Assembly: GCF_000321225.1 (NCBI RefSeq)
Contig: NW_004450581.1
Span: 1,524,565 to 1,588,564, forward strand
Length of the DNA: 64,000 nt
Direction of reading: 5' to 3'
DNA from: Odobenus rosmarus divergens
Taxonomy: Eukaryota; Chordata; Mammalia; Carnivora; Odobenidae
A program made the position numbers and the translations under genes. Position 1 is the stretch's first letter, and each line of letters begins with the position of its first letter. A model generated the notes under the pieces. The model saw nothing but the letters and a program-made list of their open reading frames with translations, was not told the DNA's origin and did no database searches. Positions 11,886-25,400 of the stretch are shown here, piece by piece.

Positions 11886-12880
11886 AACCTAGAAGGAACA
11901 AGGGCTCCTTGAGAAATGGCCAATTCTAGGGATGGAGCAGGAAAATAACAAGATGAGTAGGGAGCATCTTGTAGCGCCAAAGCAGGTAAGGCAGTGCTAA
12001 AAAAACAGAAGATGGAGGCATTTGAAAAGGGACACAGGAGCCAACTTGAAAGAGCTCCCAGTGGCCAAAGCTGGAACAATTTGAGCAACAAGACAAATGA
12101 CAAAGTATTGGATTTATAATTAAAATTATTAAATAAATACGCACAAGTACATACTGATACAAACAGGCAACTGAATAAATAAGAGGTAAATAAACAAATA
12201 AGAAGAAATTAGTAGTTTTTACAGAAGAATTCCAAATATTACATGCAAATACACCCCCTTCCAGAGGTGGAGCTTAAATCTCCTCCCTCTCCTTGAGGGT
12301 TGGCTAGATTCGTCTAAAGAACAGAAAATAAAAAGGGAAAAATAACAACTTTACCATGGAGACACTTGGCAAATGCTACCTTAACCAGTGATTAAGGTCA
12401 ACATCAATGATGTCATGGGGATATCACATACCTCTGATATAATATGATGAAAAGGGCACTTCAACTCTATGGTATTCTTTCCAAAAACAACCCCAGTCTA
12501 ATTATGAGGCAAACTTCAGACAAATCCAAACTGAGGGACAGTCTACCGTATGCCTCAAAACTGTTAAGGGCATGAAAAGCATGGAAAGACTAAGAAACTG
12601 TCATAGAGCAGAGGGCAATAGAGATGACAACTAAACGCAATGTGGTATTTTGAACTGGATCCTAGAACAGAAAAAAAGACATTAGTGGGAAAATTGATAA
12701 ATCCATATAAAGTCTGAAGTTTGCTTAATAGTAATATACCAATATGGCTTTCTTAGTTTTGACAAATATATCATGGTGAGGAGTACACAGGAACACTCCG
12801 TACTATCTCTTTACTTACTTTTCTGTAACTGTAAAATTAGTCTAAAATAAAAAGTTTGCTTAAAAAAATAAAAGTTTAGC
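11886..12880 (+). mobile_element. 5'-truncated ancient L1 3' end
   Basis: The 12240-12870 part is an L1M-type 3' end ('gacaaatatatcatggtgagga' to 'taaaataaaaagtttg'). It interrupts ORF2 of the larger L1. The same 3' end recurs at 21.9-22.5 and 28.1-28.9 kb. Confidence 0.65.
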
Positions 12881-14800
12881 AAGGTGAATGGCTGGAATAT
12901 TGACATAAAAGTCAACTTCATTTCTCTACACCTGCAAATGAGATAAAACATGTTAAATGGCAAGCTCTCCCTTATAATAGCAGGAAAACCATAAATACCA
13001 AGGAATAAGTCTAACACAAGATATGCAAGACCCTATGCAGGAAATTAGTAAACCGTACCAAGACACATTCAAGAATTTATTTAAAATGAAAGGGTATGTC
13101 ATGTTCGTAGCTAGGAAGACTCAGCATCATCAACATATCAATTCTCTTCAAACTGATCTATAGATGCGTTGCAATTCCAATATTCCTGTAGGACATGACA
13201 AGACGATTCTAAAATGTGTTTGAAATAACAAAGGGCCAGGAATATATCATATTCCTGAAGAAGAATAAGATGGGAAGATGTTGCTGTACCAAATGTCAAG
13301 ATTCTTTATGAAACCAAAGTAATTAAGGTAGTCAGGTAGTAAAGTAATTAAAGCCATGTGATACTGGCTCAGGGACAAAATACTGGCCAATAGCAGAGAT
13401 CCCAGCAACGGACCAATACAGAAATGGAACTTTGGTGTATGACAGATCCCGAGGCTATCCGTGTGGAAAGTAATGAAACTGGCTCCCTCCCTCATACCTT
13501 TATGCCACACAAAAATCAATTCCATTTGGATTAAGGACTTAAATAGGAAAAATAAAACTTTTAAACTTGTATTCCAAGAAAATAAAGAATGTCTTTACGA
13601 TCGTTGGTTAGGAAAGACAACACAAAAAAGTGTGCTGGCTATACAGAAAAGATTGAATGGTTCAACTCACCAAAAATTAGGAATTCCTGCTCATGCAAAG
13701 ACACCATAAAGGAAAAAAAAAAAAGCCACATAATGGGCAAATGATGAGTATCCAAATAATTAAATAAGTCCTACAAACCAATAAAAGTGAGAAAAATCCC
13801 AATTTTAAAAACGGGCAAAAGACATTAACAGTCATTTCACAGAAGAAGAAACATGAATGGCCAACGAACATGAAAAAAATGCTCAACCACATTAGTGATT
13901 GGAAAAATGCTAATTAAGTCCACAATGAGATATCATTTTACACTCACTATAATGATAAAAATTAAAAATTGGGACAAAATCAAGTACTGATTAGGGTGTA
14001 GATCAATGGGATCTCATAAATTGTTGAAAGGTATGTAAATTGGTAACCTACATTTTGGCATAATACTGTCAAGCTGAATGTTTACACATCCTATTAACTA
14101 GCAATTCTATTCCTCAGAACATACCTTAGAAAGATGGGTGTATATGTGTACTAGGGGAAATGCACAAGAATATTCATAGTAGTACTGTTCCTAACAGCAA
14201 AAAGCTGGAAACAATCCAAATGTCTATCAACAGATAAATGGATGCATACTGTGTTTTATGGTCACGCAATTAACTATTATACAGCACTGAGAATGAACAA
14301 GCTACAGTTACATGCAAGAACCCAGGTGAATCTTAATAACCCAGGTGAAACATAATAATGAGTGAAAAAAAGTAAGTCACAGAAGACCACATACAGTATG
14401 ATGCTATTTTTCACAAAGCTCAAGACCAAGCCAAATAAATAATGTATTGGTTAAACATTTCCACAAATATGCAAAAAATGTATCAAAAAGAGCAAGAGAA
14501 TGGTAAACAGAAGACTTAAGAGAATGGTAGTTTCTGGCAGAGGGGGGATGGCGGGGAATAGGACAGAAAAGGACATAGGGATAGATGTGATCATTAATGT
14601 CGTTCTTGGGTGGAGTCGTGACTTCTTCCGTTTTCATTACATTAGTTCTTGATAACTCATGTATATCATTTTTTATTACATATCTAATATATTTTGTATG
14701 AACAAACAGAGAATAGAAGAGTAGGAGAAAGTGAGGAATGACAGCTCTTTTGGAGAGTTTTGCTGTTAGGGGAATAAAGAAAGTCACAGTTGCATGGGGA

Positions 14801-15900
14801 TGTGTCATAAATCGGGCTTTAAATGTTTTTTAAAGATGGGAGCCTTAGGAGATAAATGGAATGACAGAATAAGGGCTTTGGTGAACTGGCTTTCCCTTTA
14901 AAACAATGAAAATATGGGCAAACCAACTACAATCAACCATTTCAAAACTTGCAATTAACCAAAGACACAGAATGAAGTGAAAATCATCTAAGAGAAACTA
15001 CTGAATCTCAGTAAGACAATGGGTTCTGTGACATTTTAACTTGTAGCTAATTCCCATCCTCTTTCCCTCTCTAGCTCAGTAGTATAGTAGGCAAAGGCTG
15101 ACGAAATTGCAGACAACAGAGAGGCCTGACTGCTTTGGCCAGGAATTTAAAAGGAAATCCTAGAGAATGAGACAACCATAGGAAACTTTGAAAAGCCCTG
15201 ATATATTCCCAGGTATCTAAAGGGCTGTGCACATAGTCAAGGTTATGCACATGCACAAAAAAGAGGTGGAAAAGGAGAGGCCCCAAGTCACTCACTTCTG
15301 GCTGACTGTAAGCAGAATGTGAAAGCTAAGCCTGCCTTGTAAACTGGCTAAAGTTTGAAGACATGCCTTCTCACACAGATCCCCTTGGCGAAGGGTAGAA
15401 GACATATGGACAAGGCATTGAAGGAAATCCAGCCAATCACTGGCTGACCACCAACGTATACCTACACAGGTGTGATCTAGGAATCCAGGCTTAAAAATAA
15501 AAACAAGGAGTTTTTTAAAAATAAGCTAGCAGAGAAATCAGGAGCCACATAGTACAAGGAATACAGAATCCACAGAATTAGTTGAGAAAAGTCACCGAAC
15601 AAATAAACAGCAATGAGAAAAATAACAACAACTACATATACACACACATACAACAACCACACACACACACAAATACCACACATACACCTACATATCCCAG
15701 AAAAACAAACCTTGAGGATAGAAGAGGTTGATACCAGAGTTGTTAGTATAGAGTATCTAAAATGCCCACTCTTGGGGGTGCCTGGGGGGCTCAGTCAGAA
15801 GAGCATGTGACTCTTGATCTTGGGGTCATGAATTCAAGCCCCATGTTGGGTGCAGAGATTACATAAACAAAAACTTTAAAATAATGCCCGGTTTTTGACA
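14801..15900. other. No gene; probable L1 leader sequence and a CA-rich patch
   Basis: 15000-15540 looks like 5' leader text of an old L1 ('ccagccaatcactggctgacc'). 15630-15700 is an interrupted CA repeat. 15774-15885 is a short SINE. Confidence 0.45.
15774..15885 (+). mobile_element. Short, older-type carnivore SINE
   Basis: Starts GGGTGCCTGGGGGGCTCAG and runs to 'ttgggtgcagagattac' and an A-rich tail, without the CT-rich segment. More diverged than the others. Confidence 0.8.
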
Positions 15901-16441
15901 AAAAAATTATGAGATATGCAAAGAAATAGCAAAATATGTTACATGTACAAAAAAAAGCAGCCAAAAGAACTTGTCCCTGAGGGAGTCCATGTTCGGAACT
16001 TAATAGACAAAGACTTTAAATTATTACTATAAATATTTTCAAAGAAATAAAAGAAAGTATATCTATAGAATTAAGGAAAGGTTTGAGAACAATGTCTCAC
16101 CAAATAAAGAATATCAATGAAGACATAGAAATCATAAAAAGAATCAAACAGAAAATCTGCAGTTGAAAAGTATAATAACTGAAATGATAAATTCACTTAG
16201 TGGGGCTCAACAACAGATTTATGAGCTGGCAGAAGAGAGAAAGGGTAAAGTTGATGATAGGGCAATAGAAATTATACATTCTGAAGAGCAGAAAGAAAAA
16301 AGAACCAAGAAAAAGCAATGGAGCTTCACAAACCTATAGGACACCACCAAAAGTACTAACATATGTGTAATGGGAGTACCAAAAGGGCAAGAGGAAGAGA
16401 AGGGGCCAAAATATTGCAAACGTGATGAAAAATATTAACCT

Positions 16442-16648
16442 GGGGCGCCTGGGTGGCTCAGTTGGTTGGGCGACTGCCTTCGGCTCAGGTCATGATCCTG
16501 GAGTCCCGGGATTGAGTCCCGCATCGGGCTCCCTGCTCCGCGGGGAGTCTGCTTCTCCCTTGGATCCTCCCCCCCCCCTCATGCTCTCTCTCTCTATCTC
16601 ATTCTCTCTCTCAAATAAATGAATAAATAAAATCTTTAAAAAAAAAAA
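16442..16648 (+). mobile_element. Carnivore SINE
   Basis: Full-length, target-site duplication AAAAATATTAACCT on both sides. Confidence 0.93.
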
Positions 16649-18032
16649 GAAAAATATTAACCTGTACACTTAAGAAGTAAATGCAAGTAGAATAAGCTCA
16701 AAGAGATCCACACCTAGACACATCATAGTGCAATTGGTGAAAGCAAAGACAAAAAGAAAATCTTGACTGCAGCAAGAGAAAAATGACTTATCACATATAT
16801 GGGACCTTCAATAAGGTTAACGGCTGACTTCTCATCAGAAACCATGGAGGCCGGAAGATAGTGTGATGGCATCTTCAAAATATTTACAGAAAAAGAATGT
16901 CAACTCAGAATTCTGTATCTAGCTAAACTGGTTCTTCAAACATGAAAGAGAAGTTAAGATAAACAAAAACGGAAAGAATTTGTTGCCAGCAGACTTATCC
17001 TACAAGAAACACTACTTTCAGGCTTAAATTAAAGGACACTAAGTGGTAACTTGAAATAGGTATTATGAAAAAAAGTATTTTTATTTGTAACTCTTATTCT
17101 CCTATCTGTTTTAAAAGACAACTGTATAAAGCAATAATAATAAAACTGTGTTGATGGGCTTATAATGTAAGAAGTAATTCATATAATAATAACACTACAA
17201 AGAAGGAAAGGGGAACGGAGGCATACTGGAACGAAGTTACTACTGAAATTAGAATTAATTCAAAGTAGATTGTTTCCAGTTAAGATGTTAATTGGAATTC
17301 CCAGGGCAGCCATTAAAAATCTAACTAAAATATATATATAGTTAACAAGGAAATTAAAAAGTTAAAGTAGAAAATATCTACTTAACACAAAAGAAGAGAG
17401 GAACTGAAGAACAAAGGAACAGAAAAGACAAATGACATACAAAAAGCATATATTAATCCTTCACAAACTCTTCCAAAAATAGAGGAGGAAACACTTCCCA
17501 GCTCATTCTATGCAGCCAGTATTACCCTGATACCAAAACCAGACAAAGACATCACAAGAAAACTGTAGACTAATATACTGTATGAATACAGATGGAAAAA
17601 TCCTCAACAAAATACTAGCAAACCAAGTCCACCAACGTATAGAAAGTATTATATAACATGACCAAGGAGGATTTATTTCAGGAATGCTAAGTTGGTTTAT
17701 CATCGAAAATTAGTCAATGTAATATACTATATTAATAGAATAAAGTACAAATTCCAGACGATCATCTCAATAGATGCAGAAAAGCATTTGACAAAATCCC
17801 ACATCCATTCATGGCAAAAAGACTTAGAGAACTAGGAGTAGGAGGGAACTTCCTCAACTTGATAAAGCGTACCTATATAAAACCAACAGCTAACATCACA
17901 GTTAATGGAGAAAGACTCAATACCTTCCCCTTAAGATCAGGAACAAGACAAGAATGTCTGCTCTCATCACTTCTAGGCAACACTGTACTAGAAGATCTAG
18001 TCAGGGCAATTAGTTAAGAAAAAGAAAGAAAA

Positions 18033-18217
18033 GGGGCGCCTGGGTGGCTCAGTTGGTTGAGCATCTGCCTTTGGCTCAGGTCGTGATCTCAGAGTCCTGA
18101 GATCGAGCCCTACGTTGGGCTCTCTGCTCAACAGGGAGTCTGCTTCTCCTTCTCACTCTCTTTCTGTGCTTTCTCTCTCTCTCTCAAATAAATAAAATCT
18201 TAAAAAAAAAAAGAAAA
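18033..18217 (+). mobile_element. Carnivore SINE
   Basis: Full-length, inserted in an A/G-rich site. Duplication AAGAAAAAGAAAGAAAAGG at both ends. Confidence 0.92.
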
Positions 18218-18543
18218 AGAAAAAGAAAGAAAAGGCATCCAGATTAGAAAAGTAAAACTATATTTGCAGATAACATAATCTTGTGTATAGGAAAATCTAA
18301 GGAATCCACTAAAAAACTATTTGAGCTAGTAAGTTCAGCAATGTGACAAGATAGAAGATCAAGAAACAAAAACGTATTTCTATACACTAGCAATGAACAC
18401 TCTGGAAGTGAAATTAGGAAAATAATTCCATTTATAATAGTAGCAAAAAGAATAAAATACCCAGGAATAAATTTAACAAAAGAAGTATAAGACTTGTACA
18501 CTGAAAACTACAAAACACTTCTGAAAGAATTAAAGAAGATCTA

Positions 18544-18762
18544 GGGGCGCCTGGGTGGCTCAGTCGTTAAGTGTCTGCCTTTGGCTCAGGTAATGATCTC
18601 AGGGTCCTGGGATGGAGCCCCACATCGGGTTCCCTGCTCCACAGGGAGCCTGCTTCTCCTTCTCCCTTTGCCTCTCCCCCTGCTTGTGCTCTCTCTCGCT
18701 ATCTCTGTCACTATCTGTCTCTCTCTATCAAATAAATAAATAAAATCTTTTAAAAGAAAAAT
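18544..18762 (+). mobile_element. Carnivore SINE
   Basis: Full-length in L1 ORF2. Duplication AATTAAAGAAGATCTA. Confidence 0.93.
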
Positions 18763-19594
18763 AATTAAAGAAGATCTAAATGGAAAGACATCTCATGTTT
18801 ATGGATTGGAAGTCTTAATATTGTTAAAGGTAATACTTCCTAAATGGATATATAGATTCAATATAATCCCTATAAAAGTCCCAGCTGTTTTTCTGCAGAA
18901 ATTGACAAGCTGATCCTAAAATTCATATGGAAATGCAAGGGACTTAGAATAGTCCAAACAGTCTTGCAAAAGAAAAACAAAGTTGAAGGACTCCCATTTC
19001 CTGATGTCAAAACTTACGACATAACTATAGTAATCAAGACGGTGTGGCCTGGCATAGTGACAGACCTACAGATCAATGAGGTAGAATTGAGAATCCAGAA
19101 AATTAACCTCTACATTTAGGATTTATGGTCAGTTGACCTTTGACAAGGGTTGCCAAGACAATTCAAAGGGGTAAAAATACTCTTTTCAACAAAAGGTACC
19201 GGGACAACTAGCCATCCACAGGCAGAAGAATGAAATTTGGACCCTTGCCTCACACCATACACAAAAATGAACTCAAAAAGGATCAGTGGATCACCGAACT
19301 AAATATAAGAGCTAAAAACCATACAATTCCTAGAAGAAAAAGCAGGAAGAAACCTTTGCGACCTTGGGTTGGGGAATGTTTTCTTGGATATGACGCAAAA
19401 TGCTCAAGTGAGGAAAAAATCGATAAATTGGACTTTCCTCAAAGTAAAAACTTTGGTGCATCAAAGGACATCATCAAGAAAGTAAAAAGACAACCCACAG
19501 AATGGGAGAAAATATATGCAACTCACATATCTGACAAGAGACTTGTGTCCCAAACATATAAAGGACACTTACAACTCAACAATAAGACAATCTA

Positions 19595-19801
19595 GGGGCG
19601 CCTGGGTGGCTCAGTCATTAAGCATCTGCCTTCGGCTCAGGTCATGATCCCAGGGTCCTGGGATCGAGCCCCGCATCAGGCTCCCTGCCCCGTGGGAAGC
19701 CTGCTTCTCCCTCTCCCACTCCCCCTGCTTGTGTTCCCTCTCTCGCTGCCTCTCTCTCTGTCAAATAAATAAATAAAGTCTTTAAAAAAAAAACAAAAAA
19801 A
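19595..19801 (+). mobile_element. Carnivore SINE
   Basis: Full-length in L1 ORF2. Duplication CAATAAGACAATCTA. Confidence 0.93.
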
Positions 19802-20689
19802 GCAATAAGACAATCTAATTTTAAAAGGGCTAAGGATTTGAATAGACATTTCTCCAAAGAAGATACACGAATAGCCAATAAAACACATGAAAAGATGCTC
19901 AACATTATTAGTTATTAGGGAAATGCAAATCAAAACCACAATGAGGTACCCCTTCATACTCACTAGGATGGCTATAATAAAAAGACAGACAGTAAAAAGT
20001 GTCGGGGAGGATATGGAGAAATTGAAACCCTCATACATTGCTGATGGGAATTTAAAATGGTGCAGCCACTTCTGTGAACAGTTCCTCAAAAAGTTAAACA
20101 TAGATTTTCCATAGGACCAAGCAATTCTCACTTCCTAGGTGTCTACCAAAGGGAAAAGAAAACACACATCCACGCAAAAACTTGTGCACAAATGTTCAGA
20201 GCAGTATTATTCATAATATCAAATGTGAAAAAACTGAAATGTCCATCAACTGACAAATGGATAGGATACACAAAATGTGGCATAACCATATAATGGAATA
20301 TTATTTGGCAGTAAAAAGGAATGCTACATCAACAACATGGATGAACCTCAAAACCATTATGCTAAACGAAAGAAGTCAGTCATAAAGACTAATGTATTAT
20401 ACGATCTCGTTTATGTACAATGTCTAGACTAGAGAAATCAATAGATAGAGACAGAAAGTAGAATAGTGGTTACCTATGACTGAGGGGAGGGGAGGTGTGG
20501 GGAGGGACTGCTAATAAGTATGAAGCTTCTTTTCTTGGTGGGGATATAAATGTTCTAAAATTGATTGCAGTGATGGTTGCACAACTCTGTGAATATACAA
20601 AAAAACACTGAATAGTACCCTTTAAAAGGCTGAATTTTATGATGTTAAATATACCTCAATAAAGCTGTAACAAAAAGATGGGAACAATA

Positions 20690-21640
20690 ACAGAATGTCT
20701 GTGTGCTAATGGGAATGATCTTTTAGAGAGGGGGAAATTGCTGAAGCAATGTCTTCAAGTAGGTAAAAGAGGATGGGGTCTAGTTCCAAAGTAGAGGGAC
20801 TGGATTTCGATGACAGCAGGGCCAGTTTATCCATAATAACAGAGAAGAAGGCAGAGTATGCAGATACAGATGCTGTTTGGTGGTTAGGTGTGGTGATGGG
20901 AATCTATGCAGGTTTTCTTCTGATGGTTTTGATCCTTCAGTCAAGTAGGCAGCTTGAGCATAGGATGGAAGGAGTGGTATCAGGAGATTTGAGGAGAGAG
21001 AAGATACAAAACAGTTCCGCTAGGAACGTAAGAGAGTGAATGGCCTAGGGAAGTGCAGTGGGGCGGGCAGAGTTGAATTTAACCAGGGCTAGGGTCTTGC
21101 TCTATAAACATGCTCAAGTGTAGAGGGCCAAGGAAGTGAAGATGTACGCAAAGGAATGATTATCATGATGGACCATGGAATCTAAGCTGATTAAAGAAGG
21201 ACATGGGAACACGGAGGAAGTAAAGGGTAGTGAAAACGTTGGGAGCTGGGGAGCTAGAGGGAGTAGACTAGAAAGATAAGAAGCACTGGCTGGACAGCAG
21301 GATGCCTGAAACAGATTATAGAGGCGGTGCAGTCATAGGTACTGATAAGAAGAAGGGTAAGACTGTTGGAGGGGGTGGTTGAGGTGGGGTTGAAAGGCAA
21401 GAGCATTATAGGAAAGCAGATCACAGAACTGAGAGACAAGAACATTGGAAAGATCACCTATGAGGATATTAAAATCACCAAGAAGTGGGACTGGGGTAGT
21501 GTTAAAGAGTGACAGTGAGCTAGTAGCTAAATTCTAGGAAAGAAGTATGACGGGGGCAGGTATGTGTATATGTCTATACATGACTATAACACAGATGGGT
21601 GGGTAATGGTCTAGTCTGATGGTTTGAAATTTAAAGCAAG
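20690..21640. other. No gene recognised
   Basis: Purine-rich plus-strand text that may be an old, unassigned repeat. Frames such as 20773-21039 have no recognisable domain. Confidence 0.4.
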
Positions 21641-21647
21641 GTGGTTG

Positions 21648-21838
21648 TGGGGCGCCTGGGTGCCTCAGCTGGTTGAGCGTCTGACTCTTGATTTCAGCTC
21701 AGGTCATGATCTCAGGGTTGTGAGATCGAGCCCTGTGTTGGGCTCCACTCTGGGCGTGGAGCCTGCTTAGAGTTCTCTCTCTCCCTCTCTCTGCCCCTCC
21801 CCAACTCCCTCTCTAAAAAAACAAATAAACAAAAAAAA
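21648..21838 (+). mobile_element. Carnivore SINE
   Basis: Head GGGGCGCCTGGGTGCCTCAG. Duplication CAAGGTGGTTG on both sides. Confidence 0.9.
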
Positions 21839-21879
21839 CCCCAAACAAGGTGGTTGATATTTACATAATCTTAAAGTAT

Positions 21880-22490
21880 CTCCCCACAGATCACTTACTA
21901 ATTACAAAGGAAAAAAGAGTATATATAAAATGTCTCTATACTGGAGAAACCTGGCAGACACCACTTTAAACAAATAGTCAAAGTGAACAAAACCAGTATT
22001 GGGACCAACTGACATCATGTGCCTTCTGATATAAAGCACTGAAGACACGGCTCTTCTGTGGTCTTCTTGTCAAAATTACATAACGTAACTATAATCACAA
22101 GGAAACATCAGACAAACCCAAATTCTATAAAATAGCTGGCCAGAACTCTTCAAAAGTATCAAAGTCATGAAAGACTAAAGAACTGTCCCAGATTGGAAGA
22201 GTCTAAGGAGATATGACCACTAAATGCAATATGGGATCCTGAATTAGATCCCAGAAGAGAAAATTTATATTAGTGGAAAAACTGATGAAATTTGAGTAAG
22301 TTCTGTACTTTCATTAATAGTATTTTACCAATGTTAACTCCCTAATTTTGATAATTGAACTGTAGTTGCATAATTTATTAATACTTAAGGAATCTGAGTG
22401 AAGGATATATGAGAATTCTTTGTACTATTTCTAGAGGTTTTTAAATCTGAAATTATTTAAAAATAAAAATTTTTTTAATTCTAAAAAAAA
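21880..22490 (+). mobile_element. Ancient L1 3' end (copy 2)
   Basis: Same family as 12240-12870: shares 'acatcagacaaacccaaatt', 'gaccactaaatgcaatatggga' and the final 'taaaaataaaaat'. Confidence 0.65.
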
Positions 22491-22641
22491 GGTGGTTTGA
22501 GGAGGAGAGAGAGAAAGTGTCTGGGAAGGTCAATTAGAGTGAGGACACCTACCTTCATGTCTTGGCCTCCTGGCAAGAGGGGTTTGAGGGGGCTCCTGGG
22601 GAGCAGCATGCTCAGGAGAAAGCCAATTTCTATTCAAGCAG

Positions 22642-22810
22642 TGGTTCTCAGCAGGGGGGTAGACAGTCAAGGGATGTTTTGGGGCATTTTTGATTATCAC
22701 AATAATTGGAGATAACTGGTGACATTTAGTAGCCATGGACCAGGGGTGCTCAGCATCCTGCAGTGCACAAGACAGCTCTACACAGCAAAGAATTGTATTG
22801 CATTCCATAC
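22642..22810 (+). mobile_element. MER5A-like DNA transposon fossil
   Basis: 'agtggttctcagcagggggg', 'atttttgattatcacaataattgg' and 'cagcatcctgcagtgcacaagacagc' follow the MER5A (hAT-Charlie) consensus. Confidence 0.8.
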
Positions 22811-22854
22811 AACTTTAGAACATCCCACCAGACAACAATGTAAGTGAAAAACCC

Positions 22855-23385
22855 ATTCATTTCATTCATTTATTCATTCAACAAACATTTATTGAGAGAG
22901 CCTATTCTATGCTAAGCACTGTTTTAGGTAATAGGGATACATCAAGGCACAAAAAAGACAAAAATCTCTGCCCTTCTGGAGCTTACAATCCAGCAGGAGA
23001 ATCAAACAATAAATAACAAACACAATAAAGGTGTAGATTATATATCATAGAAGAGGGTGAGGAGCACTATGGAAAAAATTGGGGTATATGCTAGGGGAGA
23101 GCTGTGATTTTAAACAGGATGGTCAGGGTAGGCCTCACTGAGAAAGTGACATCTGGGTAGAGGCCTAAGGAAGTGAGGGCATGAGCCTTGTATATATTGG
23201 GGGGAAACACCTTCCAGGTCCAGGGGATGGCCCAGTACAAACCCCTGAGGTGGGAGTGTGCCTAATATGTTCAAGTAGCATAAAGGAGGGCAGTGTGGGT
23301 AGAATAGAGGGAACAAGTGGGGCAAAAGGTAGGAGAGAAGGTCAGCGAGGTTAAGAGGGCCAGATCATGGATTTTAGTATGTACT
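22855..23385 (-). repeat. L2 3' part
   Basis: Minus L2: 'ttattcaacaaacatttattgag' to 'cttctggagcttacaatccagcaggaga' and 'gaacaagtggggcaaaaggtagga'. Confidence 0.8.
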
Positions 23386-23394
23386 GACTTTTCC

Positions 23395-24030
23395 AGAAAT
23401 TCAAATGAACCATATAAATTGAGGGAGGATTGCACTTGGTTTTTTTTTTTTTAAAGATTGTATTTATTTATTTGACAGAGAGAGACACAGTGAGAGAGGG
23501 AACACAAGCAGAGGGAGAGGGAGAAGCAGGCTTCCTGCTGAGCAGGGAGCCCGATGTGGGGCTCGATCCTAGGACCCTGGGATCATGACGTGAGCCGAAG
23601 GCAGACGCTTAAAGACTGAGCCACCCAGGTGCCTCTGCACTTGGTTTTGTTTAAAACTTTATGAAGAATTATTCATGACTCGGAAAATCACATCACCCTA
23701 CCCATGGTTTCTGAGTCAGCAATCAACACACATGTAAGTGTCACATTCCCAGATACAAGGATCATTACGTGCAAGACCATTCATTATGTCTTCTAGTGAA
23801 ATTATATCCCAGCCTTTACATGTTGAAATACAAATTGTTTTATTAGAAATTACTCTTCCTTTACTTCTCCCTTATATTACAATTAGGACATTACATTACA
23901 TTGGTTTGGGAGGAATTATGTGTGGAGACAGATTCTATTATCTATGCACTTCATTTCAGGATAGTGAAAGGGACATTTCAAAATAGAAATTATAAAAATG
24001 GAGTGTTGGGTCCAATAGGTATGAGAACCA
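23395..24030. repeat. Unnamed fossil repeat, copy 1, split by a SINE
   Basis: 'gattgcacttgg', 'aaattactcttcctttacttctccctta', 'gtgtggagacagattctattatctatg' and the ending 'aatggagtgttgggtccaata' have counterparts in the same order at 45.7-46.2 kb. Confidence 0.5.
23440..23634 (-). mobile_element. Carnivore SINE
   Basis: Minus copy, 'ttaaagattgtatttattta' to 'gagccacccaggtgcctc'. Duplication TGCACTTGGTTTT. Confidence 0.93.
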
Positions 24031-24644
24031 CTAAGGCATGGCAAGAAAACCAAGGAACTATTCAGAAGCCAAGGTGAGAATGGAGATTTTGCTGGTGACT
24101 GACGGTGAGTTCCAGAAGGCCTGGTTAAAGGATTTCAGGATGGGGACAGAAAAGAGGGCTGTGTGGAGATGTAACTAGGAGAATCCTGGTCTTCTTGCAG
24201 TAACCAACATAATAAAGGATAAAGGGCCTGGTTCACTGTTTCATCTAAGTTGCCCCCCACCCTGGTGGTCTCTGCCTGTTTAACACAGTAGGGTGGGGAA
24301 CAAAGAGGGTTCTTTCCTCAGCCAAGGCCAGGCTCCATTTTTTTTTTTTGTTTGTTTGTTTGTTTGTTTGTTTTTACCCACAGAACAGTCCAGAGCCCCA
24401 CGCTAAGCTCATAGATGCTCTCAGGCCAGACTCATTGCTATAAACAATGCACCTCTAACCTGCTTAGAGAGATGGAAAAGAGACAGATAGAAAGATGAAA
24501 AACAGTAACAGAAAAAGAAGCATTCAAAAAGAAGAATCAATGGGGGTAGGGTCAGAGACAGGCAGGGAGAAAACAAAGCCAAAGACCAAGAGAGATCATA
24601 TATTTCTTTTTCAGTCACGACAGTCATCATTTATTGAAAATTTT
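24031..24644. other. No gene; TTTG microsatellite
   Basis: (TTTG)n at about 24340-24375. The rest is unassigned. Confidence 0.5.
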
Positions 24645-24800
24645 CTAGGGGCCAGGCACTGGGCAAAGTGATGCACATGTATTGTCTCAGATGGAGATTA
24701 TTAGACTCCCATTTGACAGATGAAGAAACTGAGGCATAGGTGATGTAGATGGCTCAAGGTCTCATGGCTAGTTTTAACTGGTAGCGTCAGGGTTCAGCCT
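24645..24800 (+). repeat. MIR
   Basis: 'ggggccaggcactgggcaaagtgatgcacatg', then 'gacagatgaagaaactgaggca'. Confidence 0.8.
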
Positions 24801-25009
24801 TCTAGGTCTGGGCTGTCTAGTATGTCTCAGAGAAGGAGACAGGCAGAAATATCGAGACACACGGAAAGATGGAGAAGGAGAGGGAGAAGAGCGGCAGAGA
24901 GATGGAGATTTACAGGCACGCAGACGATCACGTGAGCTGCAGACCTGCACAGAACCGTTTCCCAAGAGACAGGGGTGGGCATGGGTGATGGGCTCCGCAG
25001 GGTACTCAC

Positions 25010-25400
25010 CTGGTTGTTGTCTGGGGCTGCAGGGACACTCGCCCTCCCTTTGCTACCCGCACGATCCTCCGCAACCCGCTGACCTAGGGTTAAGAGGCCG
25101 CCCAGGTAAAAGCTCGCCCAGGCCCCACCCCTCATGCGCTCCAGCCCGGCCTCTTTCCCTCACACCCCCCACCCCCGTCTTTACAGCGTCTCACCAGACA
25201 CCTCCTGCCCTCCGCGCCGCCGCTGCCCAGCGCGAGCAGATTCGAGGGGCCGGCGGCTGGACCTAGTGAACGCACTGGACGCGTCCCTCCAGCCGGCTGG
25301 AGAGCTAGCGGGTTAGCAGGCCTCCACAGCTACTGACCGCTCTCGGGCTCCCATTGGAGGAGTGCCCTCCTGCCTTCCCTGGGATTGGCTGGAGATGGAA
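25010..25400 (-). ncRNA. KANTR: Candidate first exon of KANTR (KDM5C-adjacent transcript)
   Basis: Downstream of the CCAAT cluster, on the minus strand, ACAACCAG|GTGAGTACC is a perfect splice donor with the exon ending at 25010. The 5' edge is a guess. The identity rests on synteny: in human, GPR173, TSPYL2 and KANTR follow one another on one strand. KANTR is a brain-enriched spliced transcript first described as a long non-coding RNA. No downstream exon could be assigned by splice sites. Confidence 0.4.

Larger units (their letters stand above)
7540..14800 (+). mobile_element. Ancient near-complete L1, with younger insertions
   Basis: Plus-strand L1 remains in order: ORF1-type text near 7680-7920, inter-ORF/ORF2 start 8000-9560, ORF2 with [11 protein letters not shown] and [13 protein letters not shown] at 9660-9780, reverse transcriptase 9900-10020 and 11055-11820, ORF2 C-terminal part and 3' end 12880-14800. 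All frames are broken by stops and shifts. Non-L1 or younger DNA fills 10035-11055 and 11821-12880. It lies antisense to the presumed KANTR transcript. Confidence 0.7.
15900..20680 (+). mobile_element. Second ancient L1, with four SINEs inside
   Basis: ORF1-region text 16020-16900, ORF2 from about 17400; broken frames read ELGVGGNFLNLIKRTY and PTANITVNGERLNTFPL (17820-17930, reverse transcriptase), KIDKLDFPQSKNF and QPTEWEKIYATHISDK (19420-19540), and KCSTLLVIREMQIKTTM-like text (19890). The 3' end is near 20680. Stops and shifts leave no intact protein. Confidence 0.8.
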